In this document: one piece after another, positions 10,069 through 21,027 of the stretch | Numbering within the stretch: position 1 is the stretch's first letter | Layout of the letters: the number at the start of each line of letters is the position of its first letter | Assembly (NCBI GenBank): GCA_009746045.1 | Contig: RPFO01000240.1 | Span: 381,501 to 445,500, forward strand | DNA: 64,000 nt | DNA from: Mesostigma viride | Lineage: Eukaryota; Streptophyta; Mesostigmatophyceae; Mesostigmatales; Mesostigmataceae | Direction: 5' to 3' | The notes under the pieces: model-generated | The model's database searches: none | What the model was told of the DNA's origin: nothing | The model's input: only the letters and a program-made list of their open reading frames with translations | Made by a program: the position numbers and the translations under genes

Positions 10069-11394
10069 CTGCCCAACCTTACCCACCTTAGCTGATCCTG
10101 CAGCAGTTTGAGCTTTAGCTCTATGAGCTGATTGTAAAATGCGAACAGCTTCTGCTAGACTGCGTTTGGAAGGAGCAGCTAGGGGCTGAGCTATGTCCAC
10201 AAGTGAAGAGGTGATAGGTTGCTGATCACCTGTTTTGCCAATTTGACCCTCTGCTGCAGGGGGCCAAGCCTGCAGTGACTGCCTGCAATCATCAAGGGTG
10301 ACCTGGGTGTCACAGTGGTTGTGGCTATCACACTCACCAGTGGGTGTTCCAAACAACCACTCACTGGGCAACGCTGGGATGCCAGGCAATTGTACAGGGC
10401 TGTCGGCCAACAGCTCTTCCTCCTCTGCCACGTCTGACACAGTTGGAAAATACAATTTCATCCTGTGAGTTGAACACCTGTGAATCTTCCCCGTGTCATT
10501 GTGTTTAACCAGCACTGTCCTGCCAGTGGTGTTAAACTTTAGGATGGTGGCTGGCCCATGCCAGGTACCCACCTTGCCTAGTCCCGACTCCTTGTAGAAT
10601 AGGACCTGATCCCCTTCTCTGAAGGTGGGACGTGGATGCTTTGCATCCTTGACAGCCAACCTGCTAGCTGTATGTGCTCGCTGTGCGTTGTATAGGGCTA
10701 GTACCTCAGGTGGATAGATACCTGCATGCAATCCATCTGGTGTAATGACCACCCCTTGTGGGGTTTTCATGAGTGGCCTCCTGTTGAGGACTTGGCACAA
10801 CCTGGTGGACCACAGAGCTCTGTCAGCATATGACCCACTGTCAGCCAGCAGATTACCATCTTCCTTGGCTACAAGGGTTTAATGGACCTGATGGCCCTTT
10901 CAATGATGCCTTGCCTCTCATGATCTTCTAGCCCTGCCAGATCAATAGCCTCACACCCTGGTTCATTGGCAAGACACGTGAACTGTTGATCCAGTAACAA
11001 TGCCTCCACAGGGTAGTACCTGGCCTGAGCAATCAAGAGAGCCCTGAGCAACTGTGTCTTGTCCATTCCAGGTAATGGTTCAATGGTTGTGTACCTTGAC
11101 CATGCATCTTTAAGTGCCAAGTAAGATTGTCCTTTTATATGAAAGACATCTCCTACCACCCTGCCCTTGCACTGAGGTGGGGTAGCGACATGCCACTTAG
11201 GGGGTTTAGGTGCATTGAACTGGCAATGCTGGCAGTGGGATCTGACCACCTGGCAGGCACGTCTGAGTGCTGCCCCCCCTATTGCTGCTGCCACCACCTC
11301 TGCACTCACTTCATGCCCATAAAGGAAGTGCAACTGTAAAGCAAGCTCCTGAATACTGATATGAGCATCCTCTGAGGGGGATACTCTACATACC
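10069..11394 (-). pseudogene. Element III pol fragment: integrase (left piece)
   Basis: On the minus strand the H2C2 zinc region (LHFLYGHEVSAEVV and CQVVRSHCQHCQ) is followed by the integrase core with GDVFHIKG, LLLDQQF and GIIERAIRSIK supplying the D, D and E residues, then the integrase C-terminal part (FREGDQVLFYKESGLGKVG). One frame break lies near 10830. The frame ends at GSAKVGKVGQ where repeat B' begins, just before the point at which element IV has its protease; protease, RT and RNase H are lost. The upstream part of the same protein lies at 26227-27960, on the other side of the copia insertion. Confidence 0.85.
11390..11394. other. Target-site duplication ATACC (left) of the copia element
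   Basis: ATACC here equals ATACC at 26227-26231, immediately outside the two LTR ends. Confidence 0.9.
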
Positions 11395-12088
11395 TGTTTT
11401 GTTTTATGATCCTTCCTTGCAGATCACAGGTCAAGATCAAGGCTGAGGAAGTGAGAGACTGAGAGACAAAATGTTCACGCAGAAAACTGGCAGCTTGAGA
11501 TGCCCTTGCTGCCTTTGTTCATTTCATTATATAGGCAATTAGGTGGCAAAGGTAGAACTGCCACATGTCAAGCAAGGGTTGCAACACTTCTAGATTCCTA
11601 GAATATTTGTTGTGTGATTGCCAGATGGCATTTGCTGAAATACAACATAAGGAATGATTGCCATCTGTCAACATGCAAATAACCATCATATGGAACTGCC
11701 ATCTGTCAATAAACTAAGCAATGTGTTCTAGGCATTCGCCACATGTCCATGGAATAAAGTATCTAGAATCCTTGTCAGGAATCAAGAAACACTGACGTAA
11801 GATCTGACATGACAGTAGTCACTGTACCATGAATCTACCTCATGAACTAGCAACATGTTCAGGCCAGTTGGCATGCCAGTTGTCAGCACAATCGTCACGT
11901 CATATGCTGACACACTAGTCTACTTGGCAAGACCATAGTGCATATAACTTTGGAAGGCCGTGTCTCAGCCATTCGTAGTCCAAATCGAGTAGGAAAAAGT
12001 GCTACAAGTCCAGCTATCTATCTCTATCAAGCTGACTATATACAAGCACAATGTGGGCAGGGCAGGTGGATACAATAATATCCAGACA
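11395..12088 (-). repeat. 3' LTR of the copia element
   Basis: This 694-bp LTR reads TGTCTGGATA...AAACAAAACA on the minus strand, the canonical TG...CA ends. It matches the right LTR at 24432-26226 once the hAT insertion is removed. The minus-strand polypurine tract AAGGGGGG lies directly upstream (12089-12096). Confidence 0.95.
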
Positions 12089-12127
12089 CCCCCCTTAGTC
12101 CAATGACGTGCCCACTAGCAGCTCAAG

Positions 12128-12645
12128 TCACACAGGAATGCAGGAGCCGTCCTCGAAGCAGCTCGAAGCGTGGTCGCGGAAGTGCCTCCCGCCAGTGAAG
12201 CGGAGACCGAGGCCGTGGGTTGCCAGCAGGTAGCGGATGACCCGCTTGGCAGCCTGCATATCACCCAGCGTGGGTGATTGCATCTGTTGCGCTAGGCAGT
12301 TGACACCGAATGCCACGTCTGGCCGCGTCCATGTGGTGACGTAGATGAGCGCCCCCACTATTTGCTGGAACACCTCCCGTTGCGATTGGTCACACTGTCC
12401 CCCCTCGCTCAACACGGCACCCGGGACAACCGGGGTGGGAACACCACGACTCTCACCTTAGTAGCCCAAAGCGGGCAGCAATTTCTATGATGTAGGGAGA
12501 CTGGTGCAGGGCAAGGGAACGGGTGACGCTGTCAATAGAAAGACACACACCTAGAAACAACTGGAAGGGTGGTCCGAATCGGACAGCTGAAAACGTGTAC
12601 CAAGGCGAGAAACCCAGGCGGCTACCCAAGGGGCAGAGGGGCTGG
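12128..12645 (-). pseudogene. Copia element: C-terminal part of RT after the nested insertion
   Basis: The minus strand continues from 21028, past the TSD, with SPSAPWVAAWVSRLGTRFQL, then in another frame PPFQLFLGVCLSID, LHQSPYIIEIAARFGL and IVGALIYVTTWTRPDVAFGV, a standard copia thumb and connection. It ends after YLLATHGLGLRFTGG, 40 bp before the 3' LTR. The RNase H domain that should follow is therefore deleted. At least two frame breaks are present. Confidence 0.85.
12641..12645. other. Target-site duplication GCTGG (left) of element II
   Basis: GCTGG here equals GCTGG at 21028-21032. The copia RT frame is continuous across the site when element II and one copy are removed. Confidence 0.9.
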
Positions 12646-13299
12646 ATTTGCACAGCAACTCGTCAGCAGAGCTTGTGAGCTCCTGGTCCTTGCCGGCTGG
12701 AATGACCCAAGGCTGCTGGCTAGCAACCTTTATCCTCACACCAGGCCTACGACCCTCGATAGGCTCGCCACTCGTCGTGACGACCAAGGTTCGTGTGTGA
12801 AGACGCTCGTTGCCTCGTTGAGCCTCGAGCTATATGCAACCTCGTTCCATCCTTGTTCCTCGGTCATGAGCAACGCTGGGCAACGCTACATTGCCAGAGC
12901 CTCGTATCGCTGCCTTGCATCCTCGTTGCAGGCAGCATACAGGAATCTCTGGCTATCCTGTGTCTAGGACAGCACAGGACCTGCCACAGTCCTGCAAGGA
13001 CTTACATCCTTGCAGACCTGCTGGCTGGTTACTGGCTTCTACTAGCCACAGTACCGTTGAGCCCTCAGTACACTGTGTCCCAGTCACGTGAGAGTCCAGG
13101 CTAAGCCTGTGCAGGCACGGCCTGCCACGTGTCCTGTCCACTATGCCCTGAGTGTGCACCGCCCTCGCCCACCGGTCGGCAGTACTTCGGGACTTGATAA
13201 CTTTCTAGTCCCTTGTCTGTTCTAGGCGGTTGACACGGCGTTGGAAAGGTCTCCTCAACCTGCATCCATCTAGCACATTGGTGCCCCAATATGCTAACT
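12646..13299 (-). repeat. 3' LTR of element II
   Basis: It matches 20374-21027 base for base over nearly all of its 654 bp. The minus-strand start is AGTTAGC. Confidence 0.95.
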
Positions 13300-14232
13300 C
13301 CAACCCTTTCTTGTTTTGGAGCTTGGACCAGCCTGAGAACCTATCAGCCACTGTCCCCACAAGCCTTGAACATCTGATCCCTCCCAGAGACCAGACCTGC
13401 CTTTTCTTTTGGAACCTGAGGTGCCTCCAAATATTAGCTAGGCCTGCTCATTGGTTCAAAGGTTGCCCTCTGACCCACATGACATCCCAACCCTTTCTTT
13501 GGGAACCTGGTGTAGATTAAAGTTAGGTCTTCACTTAGTCAGAGGAGTTTGGATAGAGGAGTCCATGAACGTACTATTGTGAGTTCCTGGTCATCCAGTT
13601 ATCACAGGCGCCCGTTCATATGGCGCCCGCCACGGAGCCTCCTTTATCTTTTAAATCCTTCCAAAGACTGAGAGAGCCCTGACAAATGTTAGCCAACACA
13701 TGGGGAGCCCATGTCCTCACTGAGTCTCACTCAGGATTCATACATGCCAGGCTGAGGTCAGCTGGGGAATCGAACCCCACCCCATATCCTCCAGGTTTGG
13801 ATCAGCTCCTGGAACTGAGCATCACAAACAACAAGACATGACAATAACAAGATTATGTTTTATTATAAAGAGTATAACCCATAGTGAGGCCCCTGGCAAC
13901 CACGTCCAACATGGTCACACAACCAGGGATTTTATTAGCATGCAACAGGTTGGTTACAGAGAATATATACAAATGTACAGCAACCTGTTAGAGCCAACAC
14001 TTGGGCTGCCCTTGCAGGGTCCATTCCATGAAGACCCAAGGCCCATTACAAAGTCCTTAAGACTCTTCTGCAGCTCCATGACAGAGCCAGGCGAAATTCT
14101 CAGCCAGGGGAGTGACTCCACCCTGACCCCTGTCCAGCAGAGTGTGTCTGAACTCTGAAGGACCTGCTGTCAGCCACCACGTGGCTGCCCAGCCCACTGG
14201 GATGCCTCCCACCTAGAGCAAGGCTGTTTGGT
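13300..14232 (-). other. Element II 3' UTR with polypurine tract
   Basis: No ORF of note is present. The minus strand ends in AAAACAAGAAAGGGTTGG (13300-13322) next to the LTR. Blocks recur in element V (42475-43490) and element VI: paired GGCGCC words near 13610-13630, the CGAACCCC word near 13771, and caagattatgttttattat near 13850. A second purine/CCTTTC block is found near 13490. The strong conservation of this non-coding stretch suggests a packaging or priming role (inference). Confidence 0.7.
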
Positions 14233-17200
14233 CTACTCTGGCCCTCCCCCCTTGGAGGCCATGAGCCCACGAAGCAAAGGGTATTGCAGCTCAGCCTTCT
14301 CCTCCAGCTTGGTGAGAGCATCTGCAGGGTTGTCCACGCCAGCCACATGTTCAATGTTAGCTAAGCAAGACATTTCCTTGAGCAACAAATAATCAAGGTC
14401 CCTGCTCCTGGCCAGCTGCCTGTGCACAAACTGCACCATGCCCATGCTGTCAGTTCTTACCAGTGTGTGCATCTGCAACCGACAGGAAGCCACTTGACAT
14501 AGCTGGTAAAATAGCTCCCTCAAGTAAAGAGCAGTATGAAGCCCTTCACAGATTGCCCTGCACTCAGCAATGTCACTGCTGGGAGTTACCCTGTTCTGCA
14601 ACCGACTGTACCAGCAGACCAGAGAGGACTGTTCCTGCACCAGGGATATTAATGCTGCTGCACGGCCCCTGACCTCTGTGACCTTCCTACTATCCATAGA
14701 ACTGTCCACATAGAGCATCATGTCAAAAGGCCTGTACAAATCCAAAGGACCCAGCATGAGAGGGGGAGACATGCGAACAGCCTCTACCACTCTCTCAGCA
14801 CCCACCTCAACCAGTTGGGAATCGGTCAACCGACTCAGTACCAACAGGTCAGGAGCACAAATGCTGGCCAGCCATGCCAACATACCTCGTATTGTTGCAC
14901 ATCTGGCCTGGGTGATGGGCTCCTGCAAGGCATCTATGATCTGCTGAGGATAATCCTTACCACCCTCCAGCTGGATGGACCATGTACCCTGCTGATGGAC
15001 CAAGGTCGCCTGCATTCCACAAAACACCATGGGCTCATTCTCAACCATGTACTGGATCTTACCCAGTTCAAACCGTTTCTGGATCCTGGCCAGAGTCAAC
15101 TCTTGCCAAGTGGGATGGCCCAGGAGATGCAGATCATCACCATGCAGGGAGGCAAACGCTGGCAGCCCCTCATAGCTACCCTGAAACAGACAAGGATCAA
15201 CTGGAGAGACTGAGAGACCACAGACAGACCTGAGGTACTTCTCCAAGCTCTTCCTCCAGATGATGGGACTCGATCTAAGGCCTTCACGCCTTTGAGAATC
15301 CTCAAATACCTCGTCTTCAGCTCTGCCCTCCACACTGCAGGCACCTTAACAAAGAAAGGGGGTATTGTGCGCCAAGTATCCTGTGCTTCCTGCTGATCAC
15401 CCTTAAGAAAAGCCCTCTTGAAATCTACCAACACAGAGCTATAGGGTATCCCCTTCTGCAGAAAAGACAAATAAATGCACAACAAAATCCTCCATGTATC
15501 ATGCAGCATCCCTGGTGTGTAAAGCTCCTCATCTGCTAACTGTCCAGTGCCATGGTACTCAGTCACAACTGGTCTAACATGTGGCACCTGCACGCCATCT
15601 ACTCCTTGAGCTTGAGGACAAACATCAATCTGAGCAGCTGGTGATCCTCAGGGAGGACATCCACAGGCTCTGCACAGTTGGCAACTATCCACTCATGCCC
15701 AGAAGCAACAAAGCCAAGAGTCCATGCCTTAGCCATCTTGGGGCTTTGCATCATCTCCACTAGCTTGCGCCAAGGTACAGGACTCGTTCCTGGGATCTGG
15801 TACCTCTGCACACCCAACTCACGTGGGTCAAACGTAGTAGGGAGGATCAGCAGGTCCCCAGCAATGGGCTCCTTTGTATCAGGACCCTCTGCCTCTAGAC
15901 CCCTCACAGCCCTTACAGCCACACTAAGACCCTGGGAGTAGCGATATCTCTGCAAGGGAAGGCGGCCCTGCCCTTCTAATGCTAGCTCCTCAGAGGATAT
16001 CCTCACCCCTGGTAAGCACAAGAAGTTCTGACCTAGAATGGCAGGCCCCTGATACCCTTCAACCACACTGAACGTGGTGGGCACCCCCAGGATAGGCACA
16101 CTCACTTCTCCCAAGATCTTCATGGACACATTCCCAGAGAAATCAGACACAGCTAGGCAGCTAGGGGATGACCACTGCAAGCCTGCAGCATCCTCTACCC
16201 TTAGAATGGACACCTGTGAGTTGGTATCCACTTCTAGTGCTGGTGCCCCACATGACCCCCATCCCGTGAGCTTAGATACCTTGGGATCACGCTTGCTGTT
16301 CTGCAGAGCTCGAATGATGTCCGCCATAAGCAGCCCCCTGGACTGTGGTGCAGCCCTGGCCACCTCTGGCCTTGTGACAGACGTCTCAGCAGACTCCTGC
16401 TCACCCTCATCCATCCAGGACAGACCATAATCCAAGCATGGTGGGTTAGCATCTGCTGCCTGGCTCTCATCCTGCTCATCTCCCTCCAAGGGAGGATCAG
16501 GGCCGTCTTCAGGCCAGATTGCAGTTGGCCTTCTCTCCTTGACGTGAGCCCAGGATAGCCTGTACACGTGCTTGGGATTACTCTCCAAAGCCACCAGACA
16601 AGAATGGTTAGCTTCCTCAACATGGGTTACCTGCCCATCTTGCCACTTGCCACGCTTGCCTGGTAATGACGGTTCCTTCCACATCCTGACCCTCAGTCCC
16701 ACCTGGGGCCTCAGCATTTTCCAACCCTTGTCCTTACGCCTCAATCTGGAAAACACCCTGTCTGCCTTCTTCAGGCAGGCTGCCACCACGTCCTGTGATA
16801 GCATACCAAACTGCAATGCCAGGGGAGAGACTGCCACACCATCATAGTAATAGGTTACCCTGTGGTTAAGCTGCTCCTCAATCCCCTTACACCAAGCTGC
16901 TTTCTCTAGAGCTGATGCCACAACAGGCACACTCCTAGCTGCTAGCACCACTGTTTTTACTTCACGTATAGATCTCTCTACAGCTCCCTGCTGCCCATGG
17001 GATTCCCTAGGGACCACTACCAACTTACAAGGAAGCTGGTCAGCCAGCTTGATCAAGCAGTCAAACTGCAAGTCAGCTTGCACCTTGGTGTACACCCCAA
17101 AGCCTGGCAACAAAGACTGGAGACCCATCAACAGCTGATGCTCCTGCATTCCAGGAAGAATGGTCAGCAACCTATATCTGCTAAACCTATCCACCCCCAC

Positions 17201-18568
17201 CAACAGATACATGCCCCTGATGTGTTGGATGTCCACCTGGATATCCCCCCGCTCTCTAGCAGGCTCTCTGGCATGGGACTGTGGGAGGCGAACAGCATTC
17301 TCCTGACAGACACAATTCTGAGCAGCTGCACTGCAGGCCTCTAGCAAAGGCTCCTTGCCAATCTTCCAAGCAAACATCTCTGCCTGCTTAGAGTGACCAA
17401 AGATATGGTGTAGAGTGTTTCCAGCCTGAGCATAGCTCAACCCCCTGTCAGCCTGGCTGCACAGAGAGGAACGTGACAAAGACTGTGTGCTTGGGATAGC
17501 ACGACCCACCTGCTGTTCTCTTGCTCCAGGGACCTCCTCCAAGGTAGCTCGGCTCCCAGAGCCAGCCCCGGTTCCCACAGAAGCTGCAGGTCCTTCCAGT
17601 CTGGCGGCTTGACTCCCAGAGTCAACCCCAACAACTGGAGACCCTGCACCTGCCACAGGCACAGGGAATTCCACTGCTGCAGCAGCGTTATTGCAATCAT
17701 TGAGTGGAAGCACCTCATCATTCCCAACCCCTTGCTGCTGCACAAGAGGGACACCCCCATTACTATGTACAACTGTTCGTCCCACTAGGGGTGATTGACT
17801 ATTTACAGGGGACAACATCAAGTCATGGCTTACCCCCTGGCCAGAGCCTGCTCCAGCAGACTTGGCCTGGTCTGGGCAGTCACGTCGCCAATGACCCGTC
17901 CTGCCACATCCAAAGCACTTGTCATCCTTCCCAGCAGCAGCCTTCTTCAGGCCACCCTGGTTCTGGCTGCTCTGACTGGCCTGGGTGCCCTGGCCCTGGC
18001 TCTTGCCTTGCCCTTGGCCACCCTTGTTCTGCTGACCACCCTGGTGACCACCAGCCTGCTGCTGACCCTTGCCTTTGGATCCCTGCTGCTGGCCCTTGCC
18101 ACCCTGGTTACCATTCTGCCTGCGCCTGTTAGCCCTCTGACGCCTACTAGGTCTGGTTTCTCCCTGAGCACCCTGCCCAGGGGCGTCACCATGGACCTGA
18201 TGAGCGGAGGCTGAAGGGGCACCAGTCACCTGGATTGCCTTGCAAGCAGCATTGTCAGATGGACGGATATTGAAAATAACCTTTTGCAAGGCTGGCCACG
18301 TCCCATCTGTCTGATCAGCAAACATCCTAGCTGCATTTCTCCCATCCACACTCAGCCCCATGCGATCCAGGAAGTAATCTGCCACTGCTCTGTCAGTCAG
18401 ATTGAAGCCATGCTTGGCCCCCTTCTCCCTGATGCGTGTGAGCCGCTGCAGCTCCTCAGCTATTGTGCCCTTGATCTCAAAGGTATCATAGCTGAGCTTA
18501 TAGTGATTAGTGAGGTTGAGTACCTTATCAGAAACTCCTGACGTAGGCCCTCTAGGAACTGAGACCAA
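14233..18568 (-). pseudogene. Element II pol: knuckle, integrase, protease, copia-type RT, RNase H
   Basis: Frame 18568-15599 (989 codons) has a Gln/Gly/Lys-rich tract, zinc knuckle CFGCGRTGHWRRDC (218-231), an integrase zinc region (LHHIFGH to NCVCQ, 386-421), integrase D446, D499 and E531 (HGQQGAVERSIREVK), and the integrase C-terminal part. Then comes a retropepsin-like domain (EVDTNSQVSIL with D781, and GPAILGQNF 841-849), followed by the RT start. After a frame break near 15598 the RT continues with LVDFKRAFLKG, and after another near 15300 with FASLHGDDLHLLG. RNase H follows (YVDSSMDSRK, SSDIAECRAI, RTDSMGMVQF, VAGVDNPADALTK). A second D-S-G word, VVGVDSGSQAA (312-322), lies before the integrase in low-complexity sequence without a matching ILG motif. 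Confidence 0.85.
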
Positions 18569-20350
18569 GTCAGCTTGTCCTTGACAGCTTGCCTAGCCTT
18601 GTCCCTCACACGCTCACTGAATCCCTATTAGTCGTGGATGTGTGGAATACCTGCACAAGGTTGACAGTGGGATCTACAGAGCATGAAACTAGCTCCATAT
18701 CCTCCAACCACTTGTCTAGCTCTTCCTGTCCCACAGGAGGCTTGAGAGGCTTCTGGCCATTCATCACAGCCACAGCACTCATATGAGGTCTAGTCCCAGG
18801 CAAAGCACGAGGGTCACTGCCAATGACAGCAGCTCCTACAGGTGCTAATGGCGCAGGAACACTAGCTGCAGGAACACCAGACGCAGGCACACATGGTCTC
18901 TTACCAGGTGCTTGACGTTCAGCATCATTCTGGCCCTCCCCCGTCAGCACCACGCCGTCGGTTGGCCACCCTGCACGCTCCTCCCCTTGTGCCACCTCTT
19001 TCCTCTTCCGGTTGGAAGCCCTCCTGCCATTGACGCCCTCTGCCGTTGGGATCGCCTGTCCCTCTGGCACGACGTTGGCGGGGCCTCCCGTGTCTGCCCT
19101 TGCCTCACCCCCGCCATCCCCCGCTCCTGCCCCGCTCCCGCTGCCGCCCCCGCGCGTGTTACGAAGCATTATAGAATACCACAGAAAACACACGCAGATA
19201 TGGCTGCTGGAACCCCTCAGGCTCACGCACTTACTCCAGACGAGGCCGCCTCCTGGCTTGCACTCGCCTGCCCCTCCTCACGGTCTGGTCGCTCCTCAAC
19301 ACCCTCAGCAACCGGTGTGGCTGCTGCTGCCGCTGCGACTATCTGGAGGCTTGGGTTAAACTCTCCTAGAACGCAGGTCACAGGTCGCCCGTCTCCTTGC
19401 GTTCGACTGGATGTTGAGTCTCACCTGGGTTGCGATGCCAAGCAAGGTCGCGCACCCACCGCTTACCGCCGCCGACCAGCTCGTTCTGCTCGCCTCGGCC
19501 GTAACGGTCGTACTCGTGAGTGACCTCACGAGGGAAATGCAGATCAGCTCGCTGCCTTCCTCGTAGGTCGCGGTAGTGCCGTCGCCCTGGTTTATCTCCT
19601 GGGCAGAGCGCTTTACGGAGCCCTCTGGCTTGTCAGTCCACTCGAAATGGACGTCTTCAGGCGTCTTCTCGACCCCCGTGACAATTCCACCTCCGGACCC
19701 CACGCACTGGTGGTTTCCGGCCTCGGTGTATCAAGCCTTGAGTATACCCCGAAAGGCTGTGTGGTGATAAAGAACCTGTCTGCGTACCCTCTCGACTCTT
19801 GCAAAAGGACAGCAACAAGATTCTCAATGTTTGGGCAAATACCTCGCCGTGCTCCAAGGATTTACCGTCTCCCGAGCACGCGCGTTCCGGATGATGTCGG
19901 CGTCTGGTACCCCCTCTCCTAGCACCGCTGTCGCCACCCAGTGGTTAAACAGCCGGGTGCTGCCGAGCGCTGTTGCCACAATCTGGCTAAGCGCCTCCCT
20001 GGCTAGGTCGAGACCGGCTAGAGTTATGGGCGCCCTGATAGCGACCTCCACACGATTAGCAGTTTCAGCTAGCGCGTCACGTAGCCGCACCAACTCTTCC
20101 ACCGCCACTCGCCCCGTCTCACCTGGAGAAATCACGACGCGAGCCCGTTGAAAATCGGGTCCGCCGCCGCTGGCCTGCTGCCTCCCCCACTCACCGCCAC
20201 CCACCCCTCTTCTGCCAAGTGCCTCGCTACGTAGGCCGCTTGCACGAATGTAGGAGCGTTTGCTTGGTTACGGTAGGGGAAAAACGCTTGCGCGTCTCTC
20301 TGCTCGTTCGCCTCACCAGCACCGTGGCTGCTTGACGATGAACCAGACAT
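18569..20350 (-). pseudogene. Element II gag and leader ORFs (broken)
   Basis: The likely gag start is the ATG at 20350 (MSGSSSSSHGAGEANEQRD), 23 bp after the 5' LTR. The frame shifts near 20150 into a helical segment (VEELVRLRDALAETANRVEV) ending at 19824. A second ORF, 19703-19356 (GGGIVTGVEKTPEDVHFEWT ... TYEEGSELICISLV), looks like a small beta-barrel of Tudor type (guess). A third, 19226-18606, has a basic, Ala/Gly-rich start and a part ahead of a gag-like domain (LDKWLEDMELVSCSVDPTVN), which continues at 18568 with KVLNLTNHYKLSYDTFEIKG. It is unclear whether the three were one gag. Confidence 0.55.
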
Positions 20351-20373
20351 GAAAGCGTGGAAGCAATAGTACG

Positions 20374-21027
20374 ATTTGCACAGCAACTCGTCAGCAGAGC
20401 TTGTGAGCTCCTGGTCCTTGCCGGCTGGAATGACCCAAGGCTGCTGGCTAGCAACCTTTATCCTCACACCAGGCCTACGACCCTCGATAGGCTCGCCACT
20501 CGTCGTGACGACCAAGGTTCGTGTGTGAAGACGCTCGTTGCCTCGTTGAGCCTCGAGCTATATGCAACCTCGTTCCATCCTTGTTCCTCGGTCATGAGCA
20601 ACGCTGGGCAACGCTACATTGCCAGAGCCTCGTATCGCTGCCTTGCATCCTCGTTGCAGGCAGCATACAGGAATCTCTGGCTATCCTGTGTCTAGGACAG
20701 CACAGGACCTGCCACAGTCCTGCAAGGACTTACATCCTTGCAGACCTGCTGGCTGGTTACTGGCTTCTACTAGCCACAGTACCGTTGAGCCCTCAGTACA
20801 CTGTGTCCCAGTCACGTGAGAGTCCAGGCTAAGCCTGTGCAGGCACGGCCTGCCACGTGTCCTGTCCACTATGTCCTGAGTGTGCACCGCCCTCGCCCAC
20901 CGGTCGGCAGTACTTCGGGACTTGATAACTTTCTAGTCCCTTGTCTGTTCTAGGCGGTTGACACGGCGTTGGAAAGGTCTCCTCAACCTGCATCCATCTA
21001 GCACATTGGTGCCCCAATATGCTAACT
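20374..21027 (-). repeat. 5' LTR of element II
   Basis: This is a 654-bp copy of the 3' LTR. The downstream 23 bases to the gag ATG contain no TGG-starting primer site. Confidence 0.95.

Larger units (their letters stand above)
12646..21027 (-). mobile_element. Element II: LTR element with Gag-IN-PR-RT-RH order
   Basis: Two LTRs of equal length (12646-13299 and 20374-21027, 654 bp) and a 5-bp TSD GCTGG define the insertion. On the minus strand each LTR begins AGTTAGCATATTGG and ends GCTGTGCAAAT, not TG...CA. The interior codes gag (20350-18600) and pol (18568-14233), followed by a 0.93-kb 3' UTR. A polypurine tract AAAACAAGAAAGGGTTGG stands before the 3' LTR. Frame breaks near 20150, 18590, 15598 and 15300 make this copy defective. 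The near-identical LTRs (ATGCC/ATGTC in one place) point to a recent insertion. Confidence 0.9.
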
